DNA of 64,000 nt from Scleromitrula shiraiana (GCA_028455995.1 JABELC010000001.1:3460501-3524500); one strand, 5' to 3'. Counted from the first letter of the stretch, positions 1-12,621 are shown. Notes: generated by a model from the letters alone, not told the origin. Made by a program: numbers and translations.

Positions 1-145
1 TGATATGTAACAACCGTTAGCTTTATCTTATAATCCCCTCAAAGATTGCCACATATATTTGTTTATTACTTGATAGAGAACGAGACACATCTCGTTTTTA
101 TCTTTTCTTGCTGTACATAACTCGGACGGATTGAAAGCAATAATT

Positions 146-1797
146 ATGGACTCCAAGCAATTTAGAGATGCGGCATCTTCAGCTATAGATGAGAGTAAGT
201 GACATTCGATCTACTTACAATTCTCTTCTGATATATATATATAGTTATCAATTACTATGACAATATACAAGATCGACGTGTAGTATCCAACGTTGAGCCC
301 GGATATCTCAAAAAGATTCTTCCTGATGGCCCGCCTCAAGAAGGTGAACAATGGACCGAAATTCAAAAAGACATTGAAACCAAAATAATGCCAGGTCTTA
401 CACATTGGTGAGTTATTTGTTTACTCTCCTGCAATCAAATATTAACATTGAACAGGCAATCCCCAAATTTCATGGCATTCTACCCCGCATCCTCAACGTT
501 TCCAGGTATGCTCGGAGAACTCTACTCGGCGGCCTTCACAGCACCAGCTTTCAACTGGATTTGTTCACCGGCTGTTACAGAATTAGAGACTGTTGTTCTA
601 GATTGGTTAGCCAAACTTTTAAATCTTCCAGAATGCTACCTATCCTCTACTCAAGGTGGTGGAGTCATTCAAGGTTCGGCTTCTGAAGCCGTTGTTACTG
701 TGATGGTTGCTGCCCGTGATAAATATCTGAGGGAGACAACTGCAGGTTTATCAGGAGATGAACTTGAAGATGTTATTGCCCATAAACGAAGTAAACTCGT
801 TGCATTGGGAAGTGAATCGGCTCATAGTTCAACCCAAAAGGCTGCACAGATCGCTGGTGTTAGATTTCGTTCGGTTCCAGTACGAGCAGAAGATGATTTT
901 GCTATGACTGGTGATGGACTAAAGAAAGTGTTAGATGAATGCAAGGAGCGAGGACTCGAGCCATTCTATCTCACTGCAACATTGGGAACAACGGCTACAT
1001 GTGCAGCCGATGATTTTGGCTCTATTGCATCAGTGCTTTCCGAATATGCACCTCCTGATGTTCCTGGAGAGATCTGGGTTCATGTCGATGCTGCATATGC
1101 AGGTGCCGCTTTAGTCTGTCCTGAATACCAGCATCTCACCTCATCTTTCCAACATTTTCATTCGTTTGATATGAACATGCATAAGTGGCTTCTCACTAAC
1201 TTCGACGCCTCGTGTCTCTTTGTAAAGAAGCGAAAAGATCTAATCGACGCATTATCCATTACACCTAGCTATCTACGTAATGAATTTTCTGAAAGCGGTC
1301 TGGTAACCGACTATCGAGATTGGCAAATCCCTCTTGGAAGAAGATTTCGAAGTTTGAAAGTCTGGTTCGTCTTGCGAACTTATGGTATCAAAGGGCTTCA
1401 AGACCATATTAGACGACATGTGAAACTGGGAGAATACTTTGCCGACTTAGTCAAATCACGAAAAGATCTATTTAATATCATTACAGGTCCCAATTTTGCG
1501 CTCACAGTCTTCAATATCATTCCAAAATTGGAAGGCAAAGACGCACAAAATAATATCACGAGAGGTGTATATGAGTTGATTAACAACAGGGGAGAAATTT
1601 ACCTTACATCGGGTGTAGTGAGTGGTACATATGCAATTCGAGTTGTAAGCGCGAATCCGAAGGCGGAGGAGAAATATCTTAAAAAGGCTTTTGATATTCT
1701 AGTTGCTACGACTGAGGAACTTAGAGATGGGAAAGTTAGTAATAAAGTGAAAGAAGTGAATGGTGTGGTTGTTGATGGAAATGGTCTTCCCAATTAA
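146..1797 (+). CDS. PLP-dependent aromatic-L-amino-acid decarboxylase (group II)
   Basis: Predicted 517-aa protein from exons 146–194, 245–407 and 456–1797 (1554 nt, in frame). Introns are GTAAGT…ATAG (50 nt) and GTGAGT…ACAG (48 nt); the second splits the Trp of the conserved HWQSPNFMAFYPA block. The family hallmarks follow in order: SPNF..YPA..S.PG.LGELY, then SPAVTELE, and the PLP-lysine context DMNMHKWLLTNFDAS at about residue 320. Members remove the carboxylate from Tyr, Trp or DOPA to give amines in the cytosol; which substrate is used here cannot be read from sequence. Length matches eukaryotic family members (480–520 aa). The start ATG is the first in the exon that continues in frame through both introns. 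The third exon opens C-rich and closes G-rich, like many exons in this window. Confidence 0.93.
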
Positions 1798-2336
1798 GAC
1801 TTCATTTTCGAATGGATATATAAGGTTGTTAGATATATGGACAGATCTTAATATACAGAAGAAATTTAGACATCAAGAGTTTCGTTCATCTTAAATAGCC
1901 CAATACCATCCATCATTTGAGCAGATTGTACCAGAAAACAAGAAGTTCTATGACCTCCTTTTTCCTTCTCACGATCCAGCTTTCTCCATTCTTGGCCACA
2001 TAGATATAGCACTTCTTGATGACTTCCAAACAGAAATGTCATGCCTTTTCCACCTCCCTCCATCACCAAATTTTACACTGTTGCTATCATTAGCATAAGA
2101 TTCTTCTCCTAAAAAGACAGCCTGTTGCAAAGTCCATCAATTTGATGCATCTTCGAGGTCTGGCCATAGTAGGTCTTCGCTTGAATTTTGATGTCGATAT
2201 ATTACGCCCATTTGGTAGATTTGAAGGCGGTCTAGATCGGCAGATCAGATAAGCCAAGCTTTTTTTATCGCAACCCCTCCAAAATAATTTTTGAATGAAA
2301 ATCATCATCAGCGATATATACTTAAGATAATTCAAT
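1798..2336. other. Intergenic, no gene seen
   Basis: Region between the decarboxylase stop and the HGH1 start. It presumably holds the decarboxylase 3' UTR and the HGH1 promoter. Short ORFs on the minus strand here have no recognisable motif and overlap the HGH1 5' exons. Confidence 0.6.
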
Positions 2337-3735
2337 ATGCCGACCGAATTAGAAGAAGTAAGCTCCGTTTCTATATTGTTCACACACTTAAATCTAACTT
2401 TGATCAGCTTGTCGAGTTTATATCTCATGGAAACACTCAGATACGGCAGATTGGTACGAAATAACCCCTCTATATTCTCGCCATTACTGATTTATATCCT
2501 AAGCCGTCGAGAACCTCGTCCCATATTCCCTATCACAACCCTCAATATTCAAGACAAATGAACTCCTACCAATAAAGGACTTGAAACTTTTGGTCCGCGA
2601 CTACAAAGTACGAACACACCTTGCAAGAGTTCAAATGCGACAATGAAATGAGGACTAACGCCAATGCAGCAAATAGCCAAAGATGCGATTACGATACTCA
2701 TAAACCTTTCGACAGATAAAGAAATTCTTGAATACCTCGCCAGCGACAAAGAGTTCATAAATGTATTGATTAGCAAAGTAACAGTATGTTGGTCTCCATA
2801 CCTATTTCATCCGCAGACAACAGCTAACCTTTCACTGCTCTAAGAACCCTGCCGAGCCAAATGCGAATCTTATTGCAATGCTCCTTGCAAATCTAGCAAA
2901 ATGGGACGACCTCAAACAAATTATCACTCTCGAACGTCCTGCACCAAAAGAACTGAGCTCAAACAATCGCGCAATCGATCAACTTCTTGACCTGTTCGTA
3001 AAGGGTGCAGACGGAACATACAATAAAGATGCAGATTACGATTATCTCTCATACCTATTCGCAGATCTAGCCAAACATAAAGAAGGACGAGAATATTTCC
3101 TCACAAAACAAGATTACGATGGAGTTGTACCTCTTACTAAAATGACTGTTTTTACGGAACATAAATCTGATATCCGACGAAAGGGAGTTGCTTCAACGAT
3201 TAAGAATGTTGCATTCGAAGTGGAATCTCATCCATCATTCCTGTCCGAAGATGAGATCAATATACTACCCTATTTACTACTACCAATAATGGGTGGCGAG
3301 GAATATGACGAGGAGGAAACTATGTCTATGCTACCGGATTTACAACTATTGCCCTCTGATAAGAAGAGGGATAGTGACCCAACAATTATACAAACACATG
3401 TGGAAACATTGATGTTACTTACAACGTCGAGGGAGGGGCGAGATATCTTGAGGGAAATTAAAGTATATCCTATTATCAGGGAGACACATTTGAGAGTGGA
3501 ACATGATGAAGTTAGAGAGGCTTGTGAGAGGTTGGTACAGGTATTGATGCGGGATGAAGAGGGCGAGGAAAAGGTGGATGAGGGTATGACTGCTTTAACA
3601 AGGAAGCCTGCCAAACCTTTCTCGACACCCAAGCCATTTTCAGCACAATCAAATGGTTTAGCAGGAAGTTGGGCATCACAAGATCAAGAAGATCCCACAT
3701 CAGATTCGGACGATGATAAGATAGTGGAAGTATAA
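2337..3735 (+). CDS. HGH1: Protein HGH1 homologue (Armadillo-like, eEF2 folding co-factor)
   Basis: Predicted 391-aa protein from five exons: 2337–2357, 2408–2453, 2504–2607, 2670–2783 and 2845–3735 (1176 nt). The first exon codes only seven residues (MPTELEE), followed by LVEFISHGNTQIRQ, AVENLVPYSLSQPSIF and KDAITILINLSTDKEILEYL; this is the usual start of HGH1, a DUF383/DUF384 protein. The middle holds NLIAMLLANLAKWDDL and the C-terminal half YLFADLAKHKEGREYFL and LLLTTSREGRDILRE. The tail is acidic and Ser-rich. In yeast HGH1 works with the TRiC chaperonin to fold elongation factor 2; that role is transferred from the family. Length is close to the yeast protein. Four short 5' introns followed by one long exon is a common fungal layout. 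Confidence 0.92.
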
Positions 3736-3823
3736 AATAACTTTAAAATTCAGGAAATACAAAAAGTTCAAATCGATTTCCAGCATCACCTTATCCCATA
3801 TTTTACTCTGATCTTATCTCCTA

Positions 3824-6605
3824 TCAACCCAAAGTAAAGGTATTACTAACTGCTTGGAATGGTGTAATCGTTCCTAAGATGTTCTTACTATCACCATAAT
3901 ACCTAATCCTGTAAGTTCCCTTTTGAGCATACGATTCCGTCTCCCAGGACTAAAGAATAAAATTATTAGTAATTATTGCAAGGAAACCCCGTAACAACAA
4001 ATCCTTGTTCTGACAACAAGAAAAAGAAAAAGGGAGACAGATAGGGGGAGGAAGCGAGAAAACACTTACAATAACCACTTGACTCGTACCCAAAATACCA
4101 CTTATCCTCGTCCAAGTATAAACCAAAAACCAATCCGCATCACTCCTCACCTGGGTCCAAACCCCGTTGCTCCCCAACAACTCAACCGCGGCAAATGTCC
4201 CCTCCAATCTCAAATTATTTCTTGGGTTCGCTCCCACGAAAGTTACGTTAACCACATCACCAATACTATAACTCGCTTTTGGCTGCCTAACTACACTTCC
4301 AAACGATCCACTATCTAACACGACTCCAGTGATAAACGATAAACTAGAATTAACATTATTAGGAGGACTTGGGCCCGGGGCTGGCGTCGACATGTTTCCT
4401 TTGGCTAGAAATCCTATATTGGATGTAGTGAGTTGGATATAAGCATCTAGTTCGTGAGGACCGTAGAGAGTAGATGCTCCTTCGTATCGCTGGATGGCAT
4501 ATTCTTCAGGGGTGGCGAGGTAGTGAGCGTAGGTATTTGCGGGGCCGCCGAGAACTACTTTGGGGGTTTTGGTGGTTAGGGTTTTGGAGATGGCGGCGGC
4601 ACTGATGGCATTTTTCCAGCGGCGTCCTGACATTGTGGTTGCTTCTGAAGGGGAGATAATGGTTATGAATTGACCGACACGTAGTAGCTGGACGTCAACT
4701 GGGATATTGTATGGAGTTAGCTTTGCTTTTTCGCAAGGATTGTGGTTTGGGCTAAGAAAAGGGGAATCTTACTTATGTTGGGGGACCAGGCATATGGTGT
4801 ACTCATCTCTCCGACATCGAGAAGTACTGGCTTCGGATATTGACATGCTACCTATATACTAATTCATCAACTATAATCCATTCATATCGAATAATCACCA
4901 TACAAAAAAATCAAGAACATACCTGCTGAGCAGTAGGAACTCTAAGCAAGCCCGACACAACAGACCACAATGGATTTGCATTCGGTGTACCAGGATCATT
5001 CTGGGTGAAATCAAAAGCACCTGGCCCATCACTTGTCCCAGCCGCAAATGAATATCCTAGAGCTGCGGGACACGTTTGAACAGTTGTTCCGTTGGGAAGC
5101 TTAAAACTGTAAAAGGACATGTCTTGGAAGAAATGGAAGGATTTTACACTGCCATCTACTACTGGTGTTCCTACAGTATCTAGAGAATTCTGTCGCCATG
5201 ATTAGTTTCACATGCGAGGGGTACAAGAGGACAAGTTCCATACATAAAGAGCTTGAGCACCAGTATATTGCCTAGAGCCAATCTCATAACAACTCGAGAC
5301 GCCAAGGTCCAATTTCTGGAAAGCGGGACCTCGCCCATGACATGTTTGAGATATACCGGCACAGGTGCTATTGTTTAATGTACACTGTTGACCTGAGCCA
5401 TCATCGCACCACGCGCCGAGGACATTGGGAGTGGTGTCTCCGACGCTGGATTGGGAGAAGCCGGCTACGAAGCCAGGAGCGGCTTTTGAGTCTTTTAGAG
5501 CGGCTTGCTCGAATAGGTAGGCTGCTACCCCTTTGTTGTCTCCTGTCAGGGGGGTTAGTTTGTTATCTAGTTGGACAATGAAAAGCGAAGATGAGAACGT
5601 GAAGGTTTAGTTCTACCTGTAACGTGTGTATTGTTCTCCAACATTGAAGTACCATGAACACTAAACCAAGTCAAAACACCCATATTCAGTCCATCTGAAG
5701 CACGTTGGAATCGAAGCATAGTCAATGTTTTGTCAACATTATCGGTATACAATGCTCTTTCCGCTGCTGGGTTGTTGAGGTATGCATAAAGACTACGATT
5801 AATATTCGCATCCGTGATATTTGTATCTCCATAAGTTAGATAACCTGTAGTAAGTGATTGATGAGCTCTTTGAATTGAGAGAACTGCTCCATCGACAATT
5901 GCTTGATAACTTTGCTTATCAAATCCAAGAGAAGTAACTTGAGGAAGGAGATAGTTGAGCCAGGCTCCAGGACCAGAATGTTGATGTGTTCCAGTGACAG
6001 CAACATTATGTTGGCCATAGACTGAATAAACAGACCCTAGGTTTGCTAGTCCTTGGAGAATACCATATCTGATTGCTGTATCTCCAGCTTGTGTATCGAG
6101 AACTAGATAAATGAATCTATCCGATGGGTTGCTCACATCTCCGACGATGAAGGCTCGGGAGTATATTCTTTGACGGAGTCCGGTTCCTACTTGACTTAGG
6201 CTTGCATAGCCCATAAAATTCAATTCGACAACAGGACTATCATTGTTAGACAATCATGCTTTGTCCCATATCAAAGTATGCACGTTACCCTGTAATATCG
6301 GCCTTGCCGACTCCCAAAAGATATGGATCACCTGTTGCTCGAGTCTCATACTCATGTTTAAATCCTTGCTTCCATTCAGAGTTCGAGTCCGATTCCGAGT
6401 TGGTATTTGAAAAATTATCACTTGGTTGGTATGTATTTACTCTTGCAAGCCCAACAACTAATAGCACAAGGGAAGAAACAAGAACGAATCCGGCAAATCC
6501 AAAGAAGATAAAACTTGCCCATGAAGATCTTCGAGTAGTTCTTCTTTCATTGTCAAGTTGGACCTTTTCGTCCGTAGGGACTTCCGAGTATTCAAAACTC
6601 GACAT
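3824..6605 (-). CDS. Neutral ceramidase, membrane-anchored
   Basis: Predicted 778-aa protein. Minus-strand exons in coding order: 6605–6289, 6236–5617, 5542–5244, 5189–4923, 4851–4773, 4698–4070, 3949–3824 (2337 nt, in frame; introns 52–120 nt). Residues about 29–55 form one hydrophobic segment after a short Arg-containing cytosolic stretch, so a type II membrane anchor is likelier than a cleaved signal peptide. Family blocks are clear: GVGKADITGPVVELNFMGYA, GLRQRIYSRAFIVGD, the metal-site THQHSGPG, WFSVHGTSMLENNTHVTGDN, and FSQSSVGDTTPNVLGAW. Neutral ceramidases cleave ceramide to sphingosine and fatty acid. The residue matching the described catalytic Ser of GDxSPN is Thr here. The C-terminal Ig-like part ends KNILGTITPFQAVSNTFTLG. 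The gene is convergent with HGH1, with only 88 bp between stops. Confidence 0.93.
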
Positions 6606-7562
6606 GATTGAGATTGAAATTCAAAATCGCAAAATAGAAAACAAGAGGGGGAAAATTCAATTAAAGTCTTGGGATTTAGGCAGATAAATATATTGATCTG
6701 GTCAATCTAGATTCAATGTTACACGAAGGATCTTTTGACCTGGTTATCAAAATGCTTAAATGAACCTGACCGCGGACCATTGTACCACAGTAGCTATACA
6801 TAGCAATGTCTCAAAAATTGATGATATTCAAGATATCTGATAATAAGAGGTAGTAATAGTCTATAATAATTAACCATTGTAACTTCTACATTTGTACCCA
6901 TCACCCGATCATCTCCCCTGACAATCTTTCTTTTCTCCATTCATGCAACATTGAAATCGCACCTTTATACGATGGGGACCATTTGAGTTTATCTAATGGA
7001 TAATGCGGGGAATCTGGGATGTGGATGTAACAGAACATTCTTGGAAGGGGAAATATTGATAGTTCAAGCCAAAAAGGTTGAATATGTACTATAAAATCCT
7101 ATTTGGCAGGTCGTCGGTAGTAACCTTATCAATATCTTGATTTCTTCGGCGATTTTGAAGGATAAAGTGAGTGGCTTTTGCATGTGAATGTTAGCCCTCA
7201 TTATCTCGACAACTCAACAATGTTTCCCGACTTCCAGGTCACATAACTTTATATGATGGGGGCGGGCTGTGAGGATATCATTGTACATAGAAATGCTTTT
7301 AAGCAACTTGTTGATCATTGGTGACTGAAATGTCTGAATTAATTTGATTTAGGTAATAAGATGCCATGTAGAGGCCCGTGAAGGGATAACTCCACTCGCT
7401 AAGCTTATTACGCTACGCTAGAGGTAGCTAGCGAGCTTAGTCTTAAGCACGTGATATACGTTGTGAAACATAACAATAATACAAGGTTTCGTTTGTGGGT
7501 TTAGTTCTGCTATGTAGTATATAGGCTCAAATACTGAGATGCAGAACATACAAATAGCCCAA
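6606..7562. other. Intergenic, ceramidase promoter side
   Basis: No gene seen. The DNA is AT-rich, with a short palindrome-like stretch of GCTAGC and CTAGCGAGCTTAG near 7395–7440 just before the tRNA gene. No ORF here shows a recognisable motif. Confidence 0.5.
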
Positions 7563-7667
7563 TCCCTCGTGGCGCAATTGGCTAGCGCGTTCGACTGTTA
7601 TAACATAGGCTTGAACACCTGTTAAACCGCAATCGAGAGGCTGGTGGTTCGAGCCCACCCGAGGGAG
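7563..7667 (+). tRNA. tRNA-Asn(GTT) with a 31-nt intron
   Basis: Cloverleaf read by hand: acceptor TCCCTCG pairs perfectly with CGAGGGA, D-arm GCGC…GCGC, anticodon stem TTCGA with TCGAG, anticodon loop CTGTTAA, T-arm GGTGG TTCGAGC CCACC, discriminator G73. The intron (about 7601–7631, shiftable by one base) sits in the canonical place one base 3' of the anticodon. GTT plus discriminator G indicates Asn. A run of five T at 7676–7680 is a suitable RNA polymerase III terminator. Confidence 0.88.
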
Positions 7668-8296
7668 TTCATATCTTTTTGAACAATGTTTTTTTGTTTC
7701 CTTTTTTGGTTTCCTTTTCTTGTTGTCTGGAGTTTGTTGAAATTTCTTTTTGTTATGTTGTCATGTGGTTATCCGGAAAGCTCGGACGTTTTTGTAAGTT
7801 ATCCGAAGTTGACACCCGAATTAGGGTTCATAGGGACTCTCTTCCGAGTCGCTTTAATCATGAATTTTTTCCTTCAACACTTTTCCCTTTTTTTTCTGAA
7901 CAATAAATTTATTTAAAAATAATCTGGATATCTCTATTCTCAACGGGTGTGTAAAACAAATTAACTTCCTAATAAACTGTCTTACAGGTAGTATCTTAAA
8001 GAAATGTAAACGAAATCAAATCTAATCAAACACAGAGCGAAGACTCAACACCTGTACGCGGTGCCCTCTACGAACCTTCAGTATATTCTCAGGTGCTGGA
8101 GAGCCAAGATGGAGTCTAAACAGTAGAATATGCTTCCGAAAGAAAATATCACGCGTCAATACTAGTTCCCGACGCGTGTTAGAAAGCAATGAAATAGTGG
8201 GAGTGGAGGGTGGAGAGGAAGGAGTTGTATGGGGTCCTCAGGATACCGAGGCAAGGGGCGAGGGTAACATACTCTCATACCATCAAGTTACCTCCA
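7668..8296. other. Intergenic, T-rich
   Basis: The interval from the tRNA-Asn terminator to the GH28 stop codon. T-rich tracts lie at 7680–7910. The overlapping plus-strand ORFs there are hydrophobic by composition only and lack any family motif. Confidence 0.5.
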
Positions 8297-10061
8297 TCAA
8301 ACACAATTAATATCCAAAAAGTCCTCGTCCACGTTAGTGCAAGTCCATTGGGCAGCCTTCCCACTTGGCGTTGTAATCGAGATGTTTTGTGCGCTGATGT
8401 TTATGCATTTCTAAGTGTTATTAGCATCCTACCTTTGGCCATAAATATGAATGATGAAAGAAAAGAATAAGATTCTTACATCGGCACTACTGCAAACTAA
8501 TGTTCCTACAGTAGGATCATATTTTGAGCTGGATACTCCATGGAAATTCTTGAAAGTTATATCTTGCATTATCATTTGGGACTAGATGAATTGGATACCA
8601 ATTAGTTAGTTGGGATTTGGAGAGGAGAAGGAAGAAAAGGATAACATACCGGGTAAAGATTGCACAAAGTGATATTCTTCTGCGAATAACAAGTCGTAAG
8701 TTGGATAGAATCTACCCATCCAATCAATTAGTCACCTCGAAATCCCAAAAACCTCCCCATATCAAACTTACAATCATCACTTGAAATTGTCACCCCATCA
8801 TAAGTAACATTCTTCACCACTCCGGTCCCCCCACCAGTTCCATACGCCCCACCCGGAATCAATCCTCCCCAAACTTTAATTCTAGCCGCATCACTACTCT
8901 TACTCAATGAATTATTCGCAACATATATATCCTCAACTATATCCGTGGTTCCTGCATATTGGCCTAGACTACCTACGCTGATACCGTGTGAGCCATTACA
9001 AACAAGATTTTGAACCAGGATGGAGGTACTGTTTGGTTTGAAGGAGACGCAATCATCGGTGTTGTTTATAGTAGAATTTTGAATAGTTATATGAGAGGAA
9101 CGATAGGTATCCCATCCGTCTAGAATAAAGAGATAGTTAGCTCGGCTGGTCATATTACAAGAAGCACATATGAAACTCAAGAAAAAGTCCTCACCAGAAT
9201 TCTTAACAGGATTACTATTACTACTCGCCGCCTGCAAAGTCAACCCACTAACAAGCACATCCTCACACCCGATCAAAAAATTAAACCAATTTGGCGGATT
9301 CCTCATCCCAATCCCCGACACAATGCCACCCTTTACCCCATCCAAAACCCACAAAATCGGCCGAGCCAAACTAGAATTCGAGGCAAATGCATCATACCAC
9401 GCTTGTCCCTGCCCGTCGATAATGCCGGTTCCGTTACCATCGAATACGATGTCTGTGCCGGACCAGATCCAGAAGGCGGAACTGTTTTGGAAGGCGTATT
9501 GGAAGGCGTGGGTTGTCCAGTAGGGGATTAGAGGGGGGAATTGGATGGTACCGGTTAGTTGGATGGTGATGTGTTGGAGGGAGGTGATGTTTAGGGGGGT
9601 GGAAATTGTGTAGAGGGGGGAGTGAACTAGGCGGTGGTTGGTTAGCTCTATTCTATGTTTGTTGTTTGTTTGTGGAAATGTTTGGGTTTCCTGTTGCATG
9701 AGAAGAGAATATGTTTAAGGTAGCTTGTTGCTTTAAAGATGTGATAATCTCAGAGAAAAAGCTCTTAATTGGAAATTGGAAGCAAAATAGATCATTAGGA
9801 TTACATACGAGTAACAACACCCCCATTATTGCACGAATTGATTGCTGCCAAAAGCCCGGCACTATCGTCAAGTCCACTACCCAGTGCTTGCACGTCACAA
9901 GTACGATTACGCGGCGTAGGTGTATAGTGAGATTTTGCGGGTTGATGAGGTCCAATTTCTATGATTGGGGGTTGAGGGATGCTTGCAAGAGTGATGGAGA
10001 TACATTGAAGTATGAGAAGAAACAGAAAAGGGAGGCTTTTGGTGAGAAGGAGGGAACACAT
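8297..10061 (-). CDS. GH28 exo-polygalacturonase, secreted
   Basis: Predicted 443-aa protein. Minus exons in coding order: 10061–9809, 9647–9195, 9119–8772, 8711–8650, 8581–8480, 8410–8297 (1332 nt, in frame). It starts with a clear signal peptide (MCSLLLTKSLPFLFLLILQC…). The GH28 catalytic elements are intact: NTDDCVSFK, GSHGISVGSLG and ARIKVWGG; the C-terminus has the typical Cys pairs in QLTTCYSQKNITLCN and WTCTNVDEDFLDIN. GH28 enzymes hydrolyse alpha-1,4-galacturonan in plant pectin; block layout (IQFPPLIPYW, NPPNW) fits the exo-acting group. The junction of exons 1 and 2 is the least certain: an acceptor 22 nt upstream would give a wrong phase, so the TAG at 9648 was chosen. The next gene upstream is a sugar transporter on the same strand. 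Confidence 0.92.
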
Positions 10062-10694
10062 TATGGGGATGAGAATGGGAACCGGGAGTTTAGACTGGGT
10101 GATTGTTGGGACTTGGCAATATGATGAATGAATGATCTTGTTGTTATACTTGGATTTGAGTAGACACGAAGGAACAATATGTATGCAGCTTCAACCATCA
10201 TTTCACGGAAATTATAGAATAATCATAGAAGAGTAAAAATATTTTCGGGATTCTATTTCACCGAAGGAGGGGTCATTTCTGTGCAGCAAAATAAAGAAAC
10301 GCATATTTCCGTCCTAAACTTGTAGATCGGACCTGCATTAGACAAGTATGAAGAATTTCGAGGAAGAATCGGTAACGGATAAAGTACATAGCATGAAATA
10401 ATCAATTGGACGTTGGAAAGTATACTATTAGATTAATTTTTCAAATAGGCTATATCTATGTAAGCGGATCGACATAGGAAAAAGTAGATCGAAACGAAAT
10501 CAATATCTTATTCCATTTAGCCTAAATAAGACTTGTCTACTGACTAGCATACGGATAAAAAATGATTGAATATCTTCAGGAGAAAGTGATCAAGCCCCGA
10601 GCAAAGTGAGTTACAACAGCAACCATCAGTTTGTTACCAGGCAGTGAGTACTATGATAATCCATGTAGATTACCATAATTTCCCATGCAGCTCT
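10062..10694. other. Intergenic, GH28 promoter
   Basis: AT-rich, with no ORF of note. It lies between the GH28 start and the stop of the sugar transporter, so it carries the GH28 promoter and the transporter 3' UTR. Confidence 0.55.
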
Positions 10695-12621
10695 ACTCCA
10701 AAGCCTTAGGATGTTGAACAGCCTGCTCTCTCACCTGCTCAATCTGATCGCTGCTATTATGCTCTACATGAGCATGATGGGCATCATTCACACCCAGCTG
10801 TGCACCTCCTTTCTCAACATGGTTGACACCGCCGAACAAGACGTCCATTTCTTCTAACATGACGTTTCTTGTTTCTGGGACGACTAATAGGACGAAGAGA
10901 GCCAGGAGTATGTTTATACCGGCGAAGAACCAAAATGTATTGCTTGTATTGATGTTAGTATGATAATAAAGGAGAAGAGATCGCGAGGAGTGAAGAAAAA
11001 AGTATTTAAACTTACAAACCGCATTTAGCCAAGAATGTAGGAAAGAATTGATTAAAGATCAAATTTGTAACATTCTGCCACTGAGAACACATTCCCACAG
11101 CTTGAGCTCTAACATTCATAGAGAAGACCTCAGCCGTCCAAATCCAAGTCGTAGCTCCCCAAGTGGGTTTATAGAAGAAGATAAACAAGAATAGCAAGAA
11201 TGTAAGCGCGATTCCGACCGGTTGATCCTTGGTGAGAACTTCTTTGCCTTTGGACAGATAGTATGTATCTGGAGTGGCGATTCCTACGGCGGCAAACATT
11301 ATCATGCACATTGCCATTCCTAATCCTCCGACGATGAAGAGGAATTTTCTACCCCAGCGATCCACGGTCCAGACGGCATTGAGAGTAAATATAATTCCGC
11401 AGGTACCGTTGATGGCGTTGATTAGGTTGATGGTTGAGGCGTCTTTGTAGATTCCCTTGTAGATGGCTGAAGAGTAACTGTTGAGACTTCCTTGGCCTGT
11501 TATTTGTTGTCCGCCGTTGATGACAAAGGCGATTAACATTCTCTTTCGGACAGAGGCATCCATCCATAAGGCTTTGTATGAGCTGGTTGTTTTTTGTTCC
11601 TTTTCGTACTGGATGGCCTCTCGGATTTGAAGGAGTTCGTCTTCAACTTCTTGCTCGGTGTCTCGGACGAGTAGGAGGGATTTTCGTGCCTCGTCTATGT
11701 TATTGCTTCTTTGAATATACCATCTGGGTGTTTCGGGGATGGATGGTAAGAGACAGCAAACAATGATAGGAACCATCATCTGGAAAATCACAATCATTTT
11801 CCAATCCCATTCTCCGAGTGTAGTAGTATGCTTTCCGGTAGCGTAGGCAATCCAGTAGGCGATAAAACTTCCGACCGAATAAAACAATTGCCAAAATCCC
11901 ATAATCTTTCCACGAATTTCAGGTGGTGCTAGTTCTCCAATGTAAACGGGTCCGGACGCTAATGGACTGTTAGTTCGGGTGAGTGATGATTACAAACGAG
12001 GAGTACGAACTCAAAGCAATTCCTTGACCGAGACCAATGATTACACGACCTCCGATGAAAGCACCGAGATTACCTCTTGGAGCAAAGGTTTGTACAAAGG
12101 TGGCAATGATGGTTAAGAAGCAACCAATTCCCATACCCCATCTTCGACCTAACCTATCGGCCTATCAATTGTATTAGCTATATAATGACCTGTTTCTAAA
12201 TTGGACAACGTACAATTGGCCCACCAAAGAAGAATCCAGAGATGATACCACCAATATTGTAAGATGTATTGACGAGACCAAGAGTGTATGTACTCTCAAG
12301 TAGTATATTAGCGTCGCTGTTGTTTTGATTCACGACACGGATAACTTACAGGATTGTCAAAGTACGCAACCCAATGTTTGGAATTTTGGCATGCATTGAA
12401 TACAGATGCATCATATCCGTAAAGTACCATACAAGCCTTTTTGAATTCATAAGCTTCATGCCAAGATCAGTTGAAGATATCTGAGATTCTTACCGCTGCC
12501 ACCATCGAAATGTACCTGATTAACCAATTAATAATGCCCAGACATAGAGGTGTGTTCGCATATCGGATATAAAGTTAACTTACCAATTGTACCATCGTTT
12601 CGAGGATGTATTGAACAACAT
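10695..12621 (-). CDS. MFS sugar/polyol transporter
   Basis: Predicted 522-aa protein. Minus exons: 12621–12584, 12515–12494 (22-nt micro-exon), 12436–12350, 12294–12214, 12161–12012, 11958–11016, 10942–10695 (1569 nt, in frame). Sugar-porter signatures are present: YGYDASVFN in TM1, ADRLGRRWG, IGGRVIIGLGQGIA, SGPVYIGELAPPEIRG, PETPRWYIQ, the TM7 QQITGQGSLNSYS, VDRWGRKFLF, and PETRNVMLEEMD after TM12. The C-terminal tail of about 55 residues is hydrophilic and His-rich. These proteins import hexoses, pentoses or sugar acids at the plasma membrane by proton symport; the substrate is not readable here. It lies directly upstream of, and is co-oriented with, a pectin-degrading GH28 enzyme. Two inverted GGGG/CCCC motifs lie about 435–490 bp upstream of the start. 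The donor at 12010 (GTTCGT) is weak but gives the right frame. Confidence 0.9.

Noticed and set aside
4752..4772. A 21-nt intron in the ceramidase gene
   Set aside because: Too short to splice; a 74-nt intron (4699–4772) with a GCTAAC branch site gives the right frame and the DVQLLRVGQ motif.
7679..7916. Two overlapping hydrophobic ORFs just after tRNA-Asn
   Set aside because: Phe/Leu-rich because the DNA is T-rich; frames overlap and no motif is present.
9711..10124. Plus-strand 137-codon ORF
   Set aside because: It overlaps the GH28 first exon and intron and has no motif.
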